A stretch of DNA of 64,000 bases, from NCBI GenBank assembly GCA_911728455.2, contig OU452225.1, forward strand, positions 15,226,731 through 15,290,730, in the 5' to 3' direction. Each line of letters opens with the position of its first letter. The stretch's first letter is position 1. Below are positions 37,081 through 48,501 of this stretch, in pieces. The notes beneath the pieces are model-generated. The model was not told the DNA's origin. It did not search any database and worked only from the letters and a program-made list of their open reading frames with translations. A program made the translations under genes and the position numbers. The stretch comes from Marthasterias glacialis (lineage: Eukaryota > Echinodermata > Asteroidea > Forcipulatida > Asteriidae).

Positions 37081-38440
37081 GCCCCACAAATTTTATCGTT
37101 GTATTTCTCACAATATATAAACACCCCTCTCCTACTCAACATCCACTTGTACTTTTCATCAGTATGAGATTGTATCCTTGCATATTTGTTGATATTAGTC
37201 ATCCTTAGTTTTTAGTCTAACCCTAGCAATGTCCATGTTTAGTCTGCCCAATTTTCAGACTGTGTATTGGAATGGCCAATTAAATCGGCCCAATTTTTGC
37301 GTATTTACATTGGTTACAGCACACCACGTGACCTTAAAATGACCTTTGTGAAAGTTTAAGTTATGAGCAAAAAAAAAGTTTGGGAAGTCAGCTTTGAACT
37401 CGTGTATGCCTTGACTGCAGTCAGTGTTTCTAGAATTTTTATTTGCAGTTTCAAAAAAGCAGTGATGAACGATTTAAAAAGCATGGCATGACATGTATTT
37501 TATGCAGGGCACAGCTGGCGTTAAAGCACTATTGCTTATTGATGTACATAGTCTTTAGAAGATAGACACTCTGTAGTGTTCTCAAACTGAAATGTTCTTA
37601 CTGCAATTTATTTGGGGTAAAATTTCTTTCAGTCTGAACTGAAATGTAGGCAAATATAGGCAAATCCAAGCCCCCAATGCATGCAAAACCTTACATGTAA
37701 ATGCAAGCGTGGTAACTTGCTGTGTGTCAAATAAACACATCAGCTCATAAAACAGAATGTTGGGGGATACATATTTCCAACCAATGATTACATTTTTCAC
37801 CAAGAAAATGAGTAACAGGCTGCAGTTACTTTAGCAGGAGTAATAAACTACATCGGTTAGGAGTCTGTGACCTACGTAGGAAACACCAGCAAAAATAACA
37901 CAGGGAACCGAGGAGAAAATAAACTAACCATGGCGGCATCACATTGTTCATACAAGCCCTCAGCTGCCACATGCTCCTGGGGTGTGTATCGGTGGAGGAA
38001 CCCAACTAAATTGATCAGTCTGGTCAACGACGCAATGTGGCTCAACACGTCAATGTTCAGCGTGGCTGCTATGCTTTATTCAGCCCCTACGGCAATTCAT
38101 GTGATAAAGACATATATTCACTCCTTCCTTTACACAAAATAAAACACGTTTGCAGGGGTGCATGATGGCCGTTTTTTCACCTTCCATTAGCCACTTATTT
38201 TTCACTTTTTGAGATGTTCCCCAGAGGGAAGGCATATTGTCTTTAAAGTTTGGATGTATTCTTATAACCAAATATCTGTCTGCGTATCAATACTAAGGTT
38301 CATTTGTTACATTTTTGTTTTTTTGTGATTTATGAAAGGGAATTCATTCCAATCTGTGATTTATTAAATATATTTTTTTATTAAACTAAGGATTTTTTTT
38401 TCTTCAAATGTTTCATAAGTTTTTAAAGGTATATTATGGC

Positions 38441-39034
38441 TACTCTCTTAATGTAAAAGAGTGAAAACATCACTCTCTTGCCCGAGTGGTGGTGTAATTT
38501 TCACTCGTGCAATTATATCTAGTTTAATAATAATAATAATAATGACACTTATATCGCGCATTTTCCATACAAAATGATCAAGTGCGCCTTACAATTAAAA
38601 AGATGAGATTAACAATCGATTAATTAAAAAGAAAGATTATAAAGAAAAATAAACAGAGGATTAAAACATAGTAGAAAAACAACATTAACCATGCAGTAAA
38701 CGCAATACAACCGGACCAGCCAGTAATCAAACTTGTGGACAGTTTGCTCTTTTAGAGTGAAATTTGAGTGAAGTTCACTCTGAATCGAGTGAAAAAGAAA
38801 ATATTTCCACTCTAAAAAGAGTTGTCCGCCATACCACTCTTTTAAAAGAGCCATATGGCGGACAAGTCTTTTTAGAGTGGAAACATTTTCTTTTTCACTC
38901 GATTCAGAGTGAAGTTTACTCAAATTTCACTCTAAAAGAGCAAACTAGAGATAATTGCACTCTAAAAAGAGTGAAAATTACACCACCACTCGGGCAAGAG
39001 AGTGATGTTTTCACTGTTTTACACTAAGAGAGTA
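38441..39034. mobile_element. Foldback family F, copy C, almost entirely palindromic, with a nested retroposon
   Basis: Outer arms 38441-38525 and 38942-39034 are complementary (TACTCTCTTAATGTAAAAGA on the left, mirrored on the right), sharing CATCACTCTCTTGCCCGAGT. The central part 38741-38946 is a near-perfect palindrome without spacer, centred on CTCTTTTAAAAGAG. A 215-bp retroposon fragment sits at 38526-38740 in the left arm only. Without it the whole element would be a roughly 380-bp palindrome bounded by TA. Confidence 0.85.
38526..38740 (-). mobile_element. SINE or L2-like retroposon fragment inserted in foldback copy C
   Basis: Read on the minus strand it ends in ATGCGCGATATAAGTGTCAT followed by (ATT)n, the kind of 3' end typical of L2-type LINEs and the SINEs that depend on them. 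It is flanked on both sides by AGTTT (38521-38525 and 38741-38745), and the unbroken counterpart in the right arm has that word only once, so the 5-bp duplication is real by internal comparison. The fragment has no open reading frame of note and is presumably 5'-truncated. Confidence 0.75.
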
Positions 39035-39066
39035 CTTAGCTGTATGGGATGGTTACTATTCCTACA

Positions 39067-39388
39067 GGGCCCTATTTTAAATGGCACTGCTCACCGTGGA
39101 ATTCTTCCCTACAGCCTATAGACTAATCCGAGCAGCTTGTTCATGGGCGTTTACACCACCGCAGCTATGGCCGCCACACACGTGCGTCCTCGCACATGCG
39201 CTGTGAATCCGTCATGCTGATTGGTATATATGCGCGCTGACGCAATATTGTTGTGTCGCGCGCCATAGTTGCGGTGGTGTAAAACACCATTAACCAGCGT
39301 TGCTTGGATTAGTGTATAGATTAACACTCTTGACAGGGCGCCATAAGCGCAGAATTCTGGGTAAGCAAGATCCATGATATTGGCCCAG
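39067..39388. mobile_element. MITE with GGGCCCTATTTTA termini, carrying a nested MITE
   Basis: GGGCCCTATTTTAAATGGCA, CTGCTCACC and GTGGAATTCT on the left are mirrored by CAGAATTCTGGGTAAGCAAG, ATGATATTGGCCCA on the right. It is related to 22641-22765 but carries about 136 bp of extra sequence (39149-39284). Confidence 0.65.
39149..39284. mobile_element. Nested CpG-rich inverted-repeat element
   Basis: TTTACACCACCGCAGCTATG on the left is mirrored by CATAGTTGCGGTGGTGTAAA on the right. The 136-bp span contains several GCGC and CGCG words, unlike the AT-rich surroundings, and lies inside the larger MITE. Confidence 0.7.
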
Positions 39389-40527
39389 GGATGGTTACTA
39401 GCAGTACATGATAATTACTGGCAGTACCAATACTTCAGATTCTGTTATTGATTCACATCTTTTTTTAACAAAACATAGACAACCACTCACAAAATGTTGG
39501 GTCAAATAATACAGACTAAATAGAACAATGGAGAATAAGATACAAACAGATTTAATATCTTGAGAGCAAATAAATATTAACGGGGACAAAAAGTTGGTTG
39601 GGGTCAAGTAGTCATGCATTTATACAGACATGTGATGCAGGAAATGACCTCTGTGGCTCTGGTCTTGGCCTTGATGCCCCCTTCACAGACTTTAAGATTT
39701 TCCAGTGGAAGTGCCCTTTGCAAAATGAAAAATTACTAAGCCCTATCAAGATGAAACTCTAGTCCTGTTCATAGATTAAGTCTACTCCCAAAGTGTTTTT
39801 ACAATCAACCATACTCATCAAAACGCATCAGAGTCCATCGGCTATTTTAAACTCATCATTTAAACCTTGAGACTATAATTTGTCCAGTCAATAACAATAT
39901 ATGGTTTATGTGGCTTTGCAGCACTGTTTCCATCAAAGTTAAAGAGAACTACGGACTACATTTGGGAGGTTTTTAAGGGCATTGGAAGTTTAAAATAGAC
40001 ACAGTTATTCAACTTAATTTTATGATCATAAGAATATAGCTCTCTGTTAGTGTGTGATGCTTTTTGTAGGTGGAGGTCTTAGCTAAAATGGTCTTTGCTG
40101 TAGGGTGATAATGATATCTTGCAAGTTGGTTGGACTAATTTTATGCTCTACCAAGTTGTTAGATTGAGGCCAAGTATTGTAGTTCATCTAATGGATCAGG
40201 GGTCAAATCTTGCCCAACTGCTAGTCACAAGGTTTTATCATATTAGAGAGTGGGTAAATATAACCACCAATTAATGGCTGCATTTGACTCCAGTCTACGT
40301 ACCATACCTCCTTATCGGAGAGTGAAAGACAAAATCATTCAACATCATGAATGACTAGTCTTGCCTCAACTAGAACTTGACATACATGTAGCTTCCTAAA
40401 CACCCAGATTTGGAAGGTATGCAATTGTGTCATTTTCAAAAAGAGGGCAGAGTAGTTTATTGTGTCAGATGTTATACATGTCCATTAAAAAAACAATTGT
40501 ATTGAGACACAAGTGATTACAAATGCT

Positions 40528-41352
40528 CAGTACTTTTGCCTGATTGGTTATTGAGGTCAGTACATTAGCCTGATTGGTTATTGAGGTCAGTACTTTTGCC
40601 TGATTGGTTATTAAGGTCAGTACTTTTTCCTGATTGGTTATTGAGGTCAGTACATTTTCCTGATTGGTTATTGAGGTCAGTACTTTTGCCTGATTGGTTG
40701 TTGAGGTCAGTACATTAGCCCATTGGTTTATTGAGGTCAATAATTTTGCCTGATTGGTTATTGAGGTCAGTACTGTAGCCTGATTGGTTAGTGAGGTCAG
40801 TAGTTTGTCTAGGTAATTATTGAGGTCAGTACTTTTGCCAGATAGGTTATTGAGGTCAGTACATTTTCCTGATGGGTTATTGAGGTCAGTACTTTTGCCT
40901 GATTGGTTAGTGAGGTCAGTAGTTTGTCTAGGTAATTATTGAGGTCAGTACTTTTGCCAGATAGGTTATTGAGGTCAGTACATTTTCCTGATGGGTTATT
41001 GAGGTCAGTACTTTTGCCTGATTGGTTAGTGAGGTCAGTAGTTTTGTCTAGGTAGTTATTGAGGTCAGTACTTTTGCCTGATTGGTTTTTGAGGTCAGTA
41101 CTTTTGCCAGATTGGTTATTGAGGTCAGTACATTTTCCTGATTGGTTATTGAGGTCAGTACTTTTGCCTGATTGGTTGTTGAGGTCAGTACATTAGCCCA
41201 TTGGTTTATTGAGGTCAGTACTTTTGCCTGATTGGTTGTTGAGGTCAGCCCATTGGTTTATTGAGGTCAATAATTTTGCCTGATTGGTTGTTGAGGTCAG
41301 TACTTTTGCCTGATTGGCTACTGAGGTCAGTACTTTTGTCTGATTGGTTATT
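40528..41352. repeat. Minisatellite, 30-bp unit, about 27 copies, with 119-bp higher-order period
   Basis: The unit is TTGAGGTCAGTACTTTTGCC followed by TGATTGGTTA. Variants ACATTTTCC, ACATTAGCC, AGTTTGTCTAGGTA and CATTGGTTT recur in a set order. A four-unit block starts at 40781, 40900 and 41019, that is, every 119 bp. Because the unit is divisible by three, it makes long in-frame repeat peptides on either strand (minus-strand frame reads VLTSITNQAK repeatedly); these are by-products, not genes. Confidence 0.97.
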
Positions 41353-42236
41353 GATAAAAAGATCGTATTGTAAACATCTGTCAATGGTGATAATGAACTA
41401 TGTTGTGTTAGCTTTTTACCCTTCCTTTTCTGTCAGTTTGTTTTAAAACGTTCCCCTTCCCACTATTCCCCGATTTTTACAGAACCAGGAAGAAAGGGCC
41501 TACCGATAGCACTTAAAAAACCTCTCGGAAACACACATTTATTTCTCGGTGGAGGGGAGGAATATTGGGTGTCTCCCCAAAGGCTGTTATCGTAGCTTAG
41601 ATTGTTAGCTCTGTTGTGATATCAAATTTAGAGGCAGTTATATCTTGAGCTTGAGTCCCCGCGGCAAAGTCGATGTACTGCGCTCGTTTCTTGCTTTTGT
41701 CCATGGCTTCATATTAATGATTACTGCACAGGACAGGTGAACCATAGGTCTGAACTCTCTCTAGTGCTCTCAATACTTCCATTCCTCCTCTATACATTTT
41801 GTAAAATCGGGTAACTTTTTCTTGAATTTTTTGCAACAAAAATAATGATGAACAACTGCTTAAAAAAAAAACGTGTGCATAAATTGTTTTGTAACAACTG
41901 GAATGGTTAAAAAGGCTGGAGATAAAAACTGCACTTTTCAATTTCTTGAGACACAGACAATCGAAATGTTCTTCCCCATAAACTATACAGTCTGGATCTT
42001 ACCAAAATTGAATTAAATTTTTTTATCACAACCATTTAAAACAAAAATAAATAAATTATTTATTTTATTTTCAGAGTCAACATGTACTCTTTACAGCAGT
42101 TTGACATTGAGTATTTTAAGACATGGTATAATGATGAGTTCACAGAAATGATAACTTTTTCATTTTGATTTTGAAAATGTTGTTTCAAAAGCAAGATATA
42201 TAACAAATATAGCACTGCCTATCAAAAATGAATAAC

Positions 42237-42305
42237 AACTAAGTAAGCTAAGATACGTTTTATTGGTCACAGTAACTAATAAAACGTATCTTAGCTTACT
42301 TAGTT
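42237..42305. repeat. Perfect 28-bp inverted repeat with 13-nt loop
   Basis: The arm at 42237-42264 (AACTAAGTAAGCTAAGATAC then GTTTTATT) is exactly complementary to 42278-42305. The loop is GGTCACAGTAACT. Transcribed, it would make a perfect 28-bp stem. Confidence 0.95.
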
Positions 42306-42468
42306 TTTAGGACATATTGGTGATATGAGAAATCATTCACAAGGTTGCTTTTTTTGACTGAGCAACAAACAGTTGTTTCTGTTTTGTTCCTTTAGACTAT
42401 CTCTCAAAGCAAACAGCTATTGTGTACAGTTTCAAACTTCACCCCAGGTTGCTTTTATTACACGTAGA

Positions 42469-42833
42469 TTTAAAGCCATTATACACTATTGGTAAAGTGT
42501 CTGGAAATACTTCCATACTTTATAAGCATCAAGAGTTATTTAATAAAATCAACCTGCGAAAGTTTCAGCTCATTTTATTGTTTCCTTTACGAGAAAACAA
42601 TACAAAGTCATTCAGCGTTTTTGTATTCATTCTAACGGCCGGAGTTTTCGTCTCATGAGACGAAAAATCATTTGTGGATCTTATTTCTCTAATTATTCGA
42701 AAACGATAACACATCAGACAGAAATATTTCACAGGAAGTTTTCTACCATCATCGTCTCTGTACCATGTAAGTTATGTGCAAATCTGTGAACATTTTGTTT
42801 TTTGGTGTTCCCAAAAGTGAATATGGGCTTTAA
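42469..42833. mobile_element. MITE with TTTAAAGCCATT termini, containing a 22-bp palindrome
   Basis: TTTAAAGCCATTATACACT on the left is mirrored by AAGTGAATATGGGCTTTAA on the right. In the interior TTTTCGTCTCATGAGACGAA AA (42645-42666) is a perfect palindrome. A fragment with related sequence lies near 51090-51275. About 365 bp, non-coding. Confidence 0.7.
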
Positions 42834-43339
42834 CGAGATTTTCTGAAAATACCAAGTGGAAAAGTTTTTTCAGCCACATGTACCTTGTCAAAATATTCAG
42901 CTTGTAAAAAAAAGTAAGAACTGTTTGTAGTGCAAAATTGCCAAAGGATGTATTAGTGCTGTTTTTACAAACAGGTGAATATTGCTCAGAAGGATTTATG
43001 GATGGAATTGTGTTCAGCAAAATGCCCCTTGGACTGGTGTATTTGAGAATTTAAGCATAATCTGCCCGAAAGGCTACAGTGTGGAGACGACAAAAAGTCA
43101 AGGTCCCATCTAAGGTTTTATAACATGTACGGGCGTACGGGCGAACGTGTAAATTGTCATGAATACTGCTCAAGGTAATAAAAAAGACAGATTGAAGCAT
43201 GTCAAATCAACATCAATACACATGGTTGCATTTCAGTGTAAAATAAGCATTGTATGAAACGAAGCAAACTGAGAAATTTAAATGAGATTAAATTGTTCAA
43301 AGTGTTTATTGGAGATACGTACAAACTCACACATCGGTG

Positions 43340-43360
43340 GTGGGGGGGGGGGGGAGGGGA
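43340..43360 (+). repeat. G-rich tract
   Basis: A run of about 13 G, followed by AGGGGAA. Non-coding. Confidence 0.75.
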
Positions 43361-44100
43361 ATACAAAATAATAAAAGTAAGAAAGTAAATTTGAAAGTGG
43401 GAAGTTTATTACCCCTTGTAGTACGTAGATTGGCAAACAACCGATCTATAATTCTTACTGAATTTAAGCCGTGCAGTCAGGGAAAGTCAAGGCAATGTTA
43501 CGCATTGCTCGGGGCATTGGCGGGTTAGTTTACGCCGGTTGCTATCTCTGGTGGTGGCGTTTGCCTGAGGCCCAGGATGCATATTGTGAATAATGTGGGA
43601 ATCATCTACACTCCCTCATTGCCTCTACACAACCCTTAAAGTGCTGGTTTAACCATCAAAGAATATTTTATCAGGAAAATTATTACTGCAAAATCCTTGG
43701 TTTGCTTCGGTCCTATATTACCCATTTCCACAGATTGAAGTGAATGTAATAAATTATAAGTATGTGGAAAATAACAGTTAAAAAAACTTTTAAAATAGCA
43801 TAGTGCTATCATGTCTATCCCTCCACCTACTGCCAGGAATGCCTTCCCTCATATACATGGATGATAAGCAACAAGAATGTCGTACTTTACTGATATAATA
43901 ATGCGCCGTGCATTCAGACTAGATGTAGATCTTTACATTGTCCGTACACTGAAATCTAACACATGTGAACTCTTAATCACCACCCATCATCATGCAAAGC
44001 TGAAATCCTACAAGTAGACGTATTTTGAAACTGATAAAATAAGGTAAAAGTTTGTTTCAGTACAGGCTGTATAAAATCGTGTGATGTCAGAGGATTTTAG

Positions 44101-44119
44101 GTGTGTGTGTGTGTGTTTC
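44101..44119. repeat. Short (GT)n microsatellite
   Basis: About eight GT units. Confidence 0.85.
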
Positions 44120-46844
44120 CAATTACACACATGATGTAAGCGGCAACAACTGTAGGCAACAACATGGGAAAATACAATGAGCTATTACATTGATGGATGT
44201 TGCACGCAGATATCTATGATTGAGATTTTATACATGCGTACCTGGATGCATGTATCGATCAAGAGTATATGCTGGCCAACTTGCCAATTGCTTCATTTAC
44301 ATGTAAGGCCTTTCTGTTGCACATTTCCCTCCCTCAGGCTCGCAACATACAGCGGACGTAGAGTGCATCAGGCCTGATACTTCATGGAGGCAACGGAGGC
44401 AACTGCCTCCGTGCCCCTCCTGATCATTGCCTTGGTGCCCTTTGAAATGTTCCGGTTCAAATTTAAATTGACCTCATTGAGATGCCTCTTACTAAGGAAG
44501 ACTGCCATGCCCCTTATACAAACGAAGTTGCAGGCCCGGTAGCCATGCCTTTATAGTACAGGATTGATAATTATTGAGAAAAATAATTTAGTTCAAAACT
44601 CACTGATGATAAAGTTAAAACTGGTGACAGTCCTCCAGAAAAACATTTCCGTCTAAAATACTTATGAGGTCGAGAAAAGTAGAATTTGAAGACTAAAAAA
44701 ATCACTTTAAAAAGGATTGCTGCAATGTGAGATAAGTGATATATTTTGATGCACTAAATTCCTGACAATTTTATCTGTTTTTTGTTGTATCACTGAAACG
44801 CAACTACCAAAATTGATGACATTTTCACAGGTTTTGTTGTGTGGTGTGTTAATTGGAAACCCAAGGATGGGAATTAACTTACCATCCCAAAAAGCAACGA
44901 TGTGCTTTTCCTTGAAAGTAAAAGTTAGAATGATTTGATGAACATCCCATTATTCCAAAGGTTCCAAGACAGTCTCGTCATGTGTCATGTCATCCAGTGG
45001 TAAATCTAACTACAACCAACAGCTGTTTGGTATAAGTCCTTTCTCATCTTAATTGTCAATGCATAGTTAACAGGATAAGAGCCTTGTCATCACACCATCA
45101 AGTGTACATCCTAGTAACATGATCATAAGAGAAATATAATATTGTAGAAACATCAGGGAGCAATGATCGTTGAGATCCATACATTAATTTTAAGAGGGAA
45201 GTAGTGAAGTAGGTTACCAACTAAACCTAAGCCATTCTCCTTTTTTTTATCAACAGATGTTTCAAACTTCCCTTTTGATGTTGAGCTGAAAAATTGTAAT
45301 TCACTGTTTAGCTCCTCATCAATGATTGTAAACGCTTATTTTGAATGGCTTAACAGAAGGTTGAAATTTCAATGTGAAATCAAATAATTTAAATTCGACA
45401 TGGCAAGAGCGGGACATTTAAAACAGGCCAAACTGTCTGAAACATCCAAACCAACAGAGCCAACACTCCTCCCAATCAGAGATTCAAACATGGTTCCCGC
45501 AAGTGTACCAGTAAGAGTTAAGTCTTAACATAAGTCAAAACAATAATAACCACAACAAAATAAATAAATGAAATCAAGGGTGAAAACATCCTAACCAGAA
45601 AACATTTCCGTTGATAACTCTTCATTCAAATTGTGTGACTTGTACTTCATCTTTATTCACAGACTTAAATGTTATTTAAGCAGCAAAGCATATAATCGTC
45701 ATAAATCTCCAAGGCAGTTCCACAACATTGAATGCTTACATTGTGGAATGAGAAAGGAAAAGAGTCTTCATTTCCCCCAAGAAATATCCGACCTATTAAT
45801 TTGTTACAGCTTTGCCTGCCGCTATCCTTCCTTCCATCCAGAGTTTCTTCAACAAACCTTACAGTGATACTACTAAATGCTTATTAGCATGTAAACACTT
45901 GTAAGCCGTACATGCAATTGAAATTCAGTCCGCCTGTCTGAACGAGGAAACAATAACCTTTCTTTGACAAATTCTCTTGATTACATAAAAGAAAGAAAGA
46001 CAGGGGGAAAAAAAAAAACTTCACCTGAAGGATTTCCCATGGACTTATTGAATCATTCTCGACTCACCACATCCATCACAAAACATTTGAGGGACTAATT
46101 TCATTAGCCGGGGCGAAATTGCATATAATTTCAAAATATGGCTCATGTTTTTGTGCCATTGGCTAACTGCCCCCTTACCCAGAACAACGTAACCATGCAC
46201 GATAATTTGTGGGGTCCTGTCGTAAGTGATGGTGTGCCATAGGGGTAGTTGGGACTTCACATCTCTAGCTTTGTGTTTCTCGACGAATGATCATGTCTTA
46301 ATTTTACGCATAGCTAATGTACATATATGTGCATGTGTATGGGTGTTCATTTATTACCCCCTATCACGTAAAAATAAATTCAATTCAGAATCTGCATTTG
46401 TATATAGGTTTCATTTTGTCCTTCACTTCAAAAATGAAAATGAACTGGCAGATTTACATGTCTGATAGTGATTTTAACTCCAAAGCTATAATATAAAATG
46501 GTACATTTAGGTTATAAATGGCATTTAAACAACTAATTTACAACCCTCAAAAAGCAGACAATATCAGAAATTTCTTGATAGAAATTTAAAAAAAGAAATA
46601 CAAAAGAAAAGAAATGTATCAGAACAAATACAGTTGTAATTCAATTACAATTGGAAAAATAGATGGCTCAAATAAATCTACATTTAACATAATTTTTTTT
46701 TCAATACACAATAAATCAGGACCTAATGGATGAAAAGCCAAGCTCTCTACATTTCTCTCATTTTTTCTTTGTAAAGTATCTTTTTATAATCAATGTGTAT
46801 AAATGTAGATTATAAAATATCTTTCTCTTTATATTTCCATTTAG

Positions 46845-47061
46845 GCAAAGAATACCCTCCAAGAATGTTTACTACTATCGGTGTCCCGACCACCGCAAGA
46901 ACTATGTCATGTCGTTCCCGTTTGCGTTTGATAAAGAGGGCGACACATACCAGTTTGCGTACTGCTACCCGTATTCCTACACCAGGATGCAGACCTATCT
47001 CGCAGCCGTGGAGAAGAGGAAACTGGACTATTTCAGTCGGGAGCTACTGTGTCTTAGCGTG
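46845..47061 (+). CDS. AGBL4: AGBL4 exon 5 (residues 123-195, end of N-domain)
   Basis: The exon starts after TTTCCATTTAG with the last base of the split tryptophan codon and ends at phase 0 before GTAGGT. It encodes QRIPSKNVYYYRCPDHRKNY, then VMSFPFAFDKEGD, YQFAYCYPYSYTRMQTYLAA and KLDYFSRELLCLSV. All but the last few residues match vertebrate CCP6 closely (YYYRCPDHRKNYVMSF and YQFAYCYPY are essentially invariant). The Y-x-FAYCYPY-x-Y segment closes the N-domain and leads into the peptidase domain in the cytosolic carboxypeptidase family. It is the largest exon in the window. The frame used here is not the one giving the longest ATG-initiated open frame in the exon, which explains why it could be overlooked. 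Confidence 0.97.
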
Positions 47062-48501
47062 GTAGGTAGTTAGTTGTCAAATTTCATTCGAACCACCTGG
47101 CTTTACCTGGGGGGCAACACACTGGTGTTGGTTTACCTGAGTTAGCAACTTGAAATTCATGAACATTAGCTGAACAAATCTATGAAGGTTTCTTTTTAAA
47201 GGTGAGTCAGGTATTAAGTACCAGAAAGGCAGGTTGCAGGGTTGGTGGTAGCTCGGTCATGGTACATCAGGCAACAGATCTTGATCATGATGCCCCCCCC
47301 CCCCACTGGTCATACTCCTTGTGTGCAACAGTGGTTATGAATATAGAATCTCACAACACCGAAAAGGAACCACACTAGTTTTTCTTTGCACACACATATG
47401 GCCTTTTAAAAAACCTCTGCTTTCACTTGGGTTCCGGCTTAGGCCATGGAATGCTTTGAAACGAGATTAAACGAGTTGGTATAAAATGAGGCTGAAGCTG
47501 ATATCAGTTAAAAAACCTCAAATTAACCTCCATTGGTTTGAGTGAGAGAACTACAAGATGTTTGTAGGTTGAATGATGAGAAGAGTATTAAGAAAAACAG
47601 ATGCAATTGCCCGTCTATAAATTGAGTTTGCGTATGAAGTAGCGGTCATAGTATCTTCCCCATGTTAAAAGAATTACATCTTAAGATGTTAACATTCTTC
47701 ACATCAATACCCTTGTGATTATCTATTGCTGAGCACTAATAAGTTTACCAGCTATGTCATGTAGTATACATTGTAGAGACTTGTCCCCTGGGACTGGATC
47801 TCCCCCAGTCTTTATGGCAATACACTGGCCAAGCAGTGGTTTTTTTTTATGAAAAGCTTTATGAAATTTGGGTGAGGGTTCATGTATTTTTGTCAAAGTT
47901 TAAGTGCTCATTCTAACCTTGAAACTACATCATCACCAGTAGAGTTTTTCACTTTAAATTTCGTACATATCATCTTATCTAATCATCCTGTAATCCAATA
48001 TTCCCTCCTCCCCCCCTCCCAAGCGATCCCATTTGCAAACCCAGAACCTGCCTCCAAGATTTTGATTTAGTTTATTTTATTTTGTTCTCCCTGTTCCCCA
48101 ATCGGGGAAGAAAATCTTGCATCTTGATTGACATCTCAAAGTCAGTATTGACATACTGCTCAGGTATATTTGTCCCTTGACTGTTTTCGGCCCAGGCCCA
48201 AGGACGAGTTATAGGATTACTGTCAACATAGTTCATCCATCTTGAGAATACCTCGCAGAATAATGACAATTGTCTTCAACCCTCCCGTGTATTCTTTTTC
48301 AGGGACATTCAAGTTGGCGTACGGTGGGAATTATGAACTTGAAAGAAATATTTGATTATAAATGCAAAGTGGTTTTGGTTATGAGAGTCACAGGTTCTTG
48401 CGACAACACAATTTTGTTGAACGGCAAAATATTGAAGTTAAGAAAACTTTGACTTGATTTAATTATTGAAAAAGCCTTGTACTTTTATTTTATTTTATCA
48501 G

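Larger units (their letters stand above)
17750..46844 (+). other. Intron 4, about 29 kb, very repeat-rich
   Basis: The donor is GTAAGA and the acceptor TTTCCATTTAG. It holds most of the mobile elements of the window, listed separately. Stretches where I see neither gene nor repeat of note include about 18360-20180, 20370-21060, 25860-26850, 27600-29250, 30310-33200, 33350-35560, 36490-36760, 37100-38440, 39390-40520 and 42840-46840. No open frame in the intron shows a recognisable protein, so no nested gene is claimed. In vertebrates AGBL4 is also a very long gene with large introns. Confidence 0.85.

Noticed and set aside
40528..41352. CRISPR-like array
   Set aside because: Units are contiguous without unique spacers and lie in a eukaryotic intron; it is a minisatellite.
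40465..41384. Open frames with repeated TSITNQAKVL peptides
   Set aside because: They are translations of the 30-bp minisatellite; such frames arise in any repeat with a unit divisible by three.
42237..42305. Rho-independent terminator or miRNA gene
   Set aside because: Eukaryotic context excludes the former; the perfect short stem with small loop is not typical of a miRNA precursor.
46793..47065. 90-codon open frame starting MCINVDYKISF over exon 5
   Set aside because: It is in a different frame from AGBL4; the real coding frame has clear family similarity and correct splice phases.
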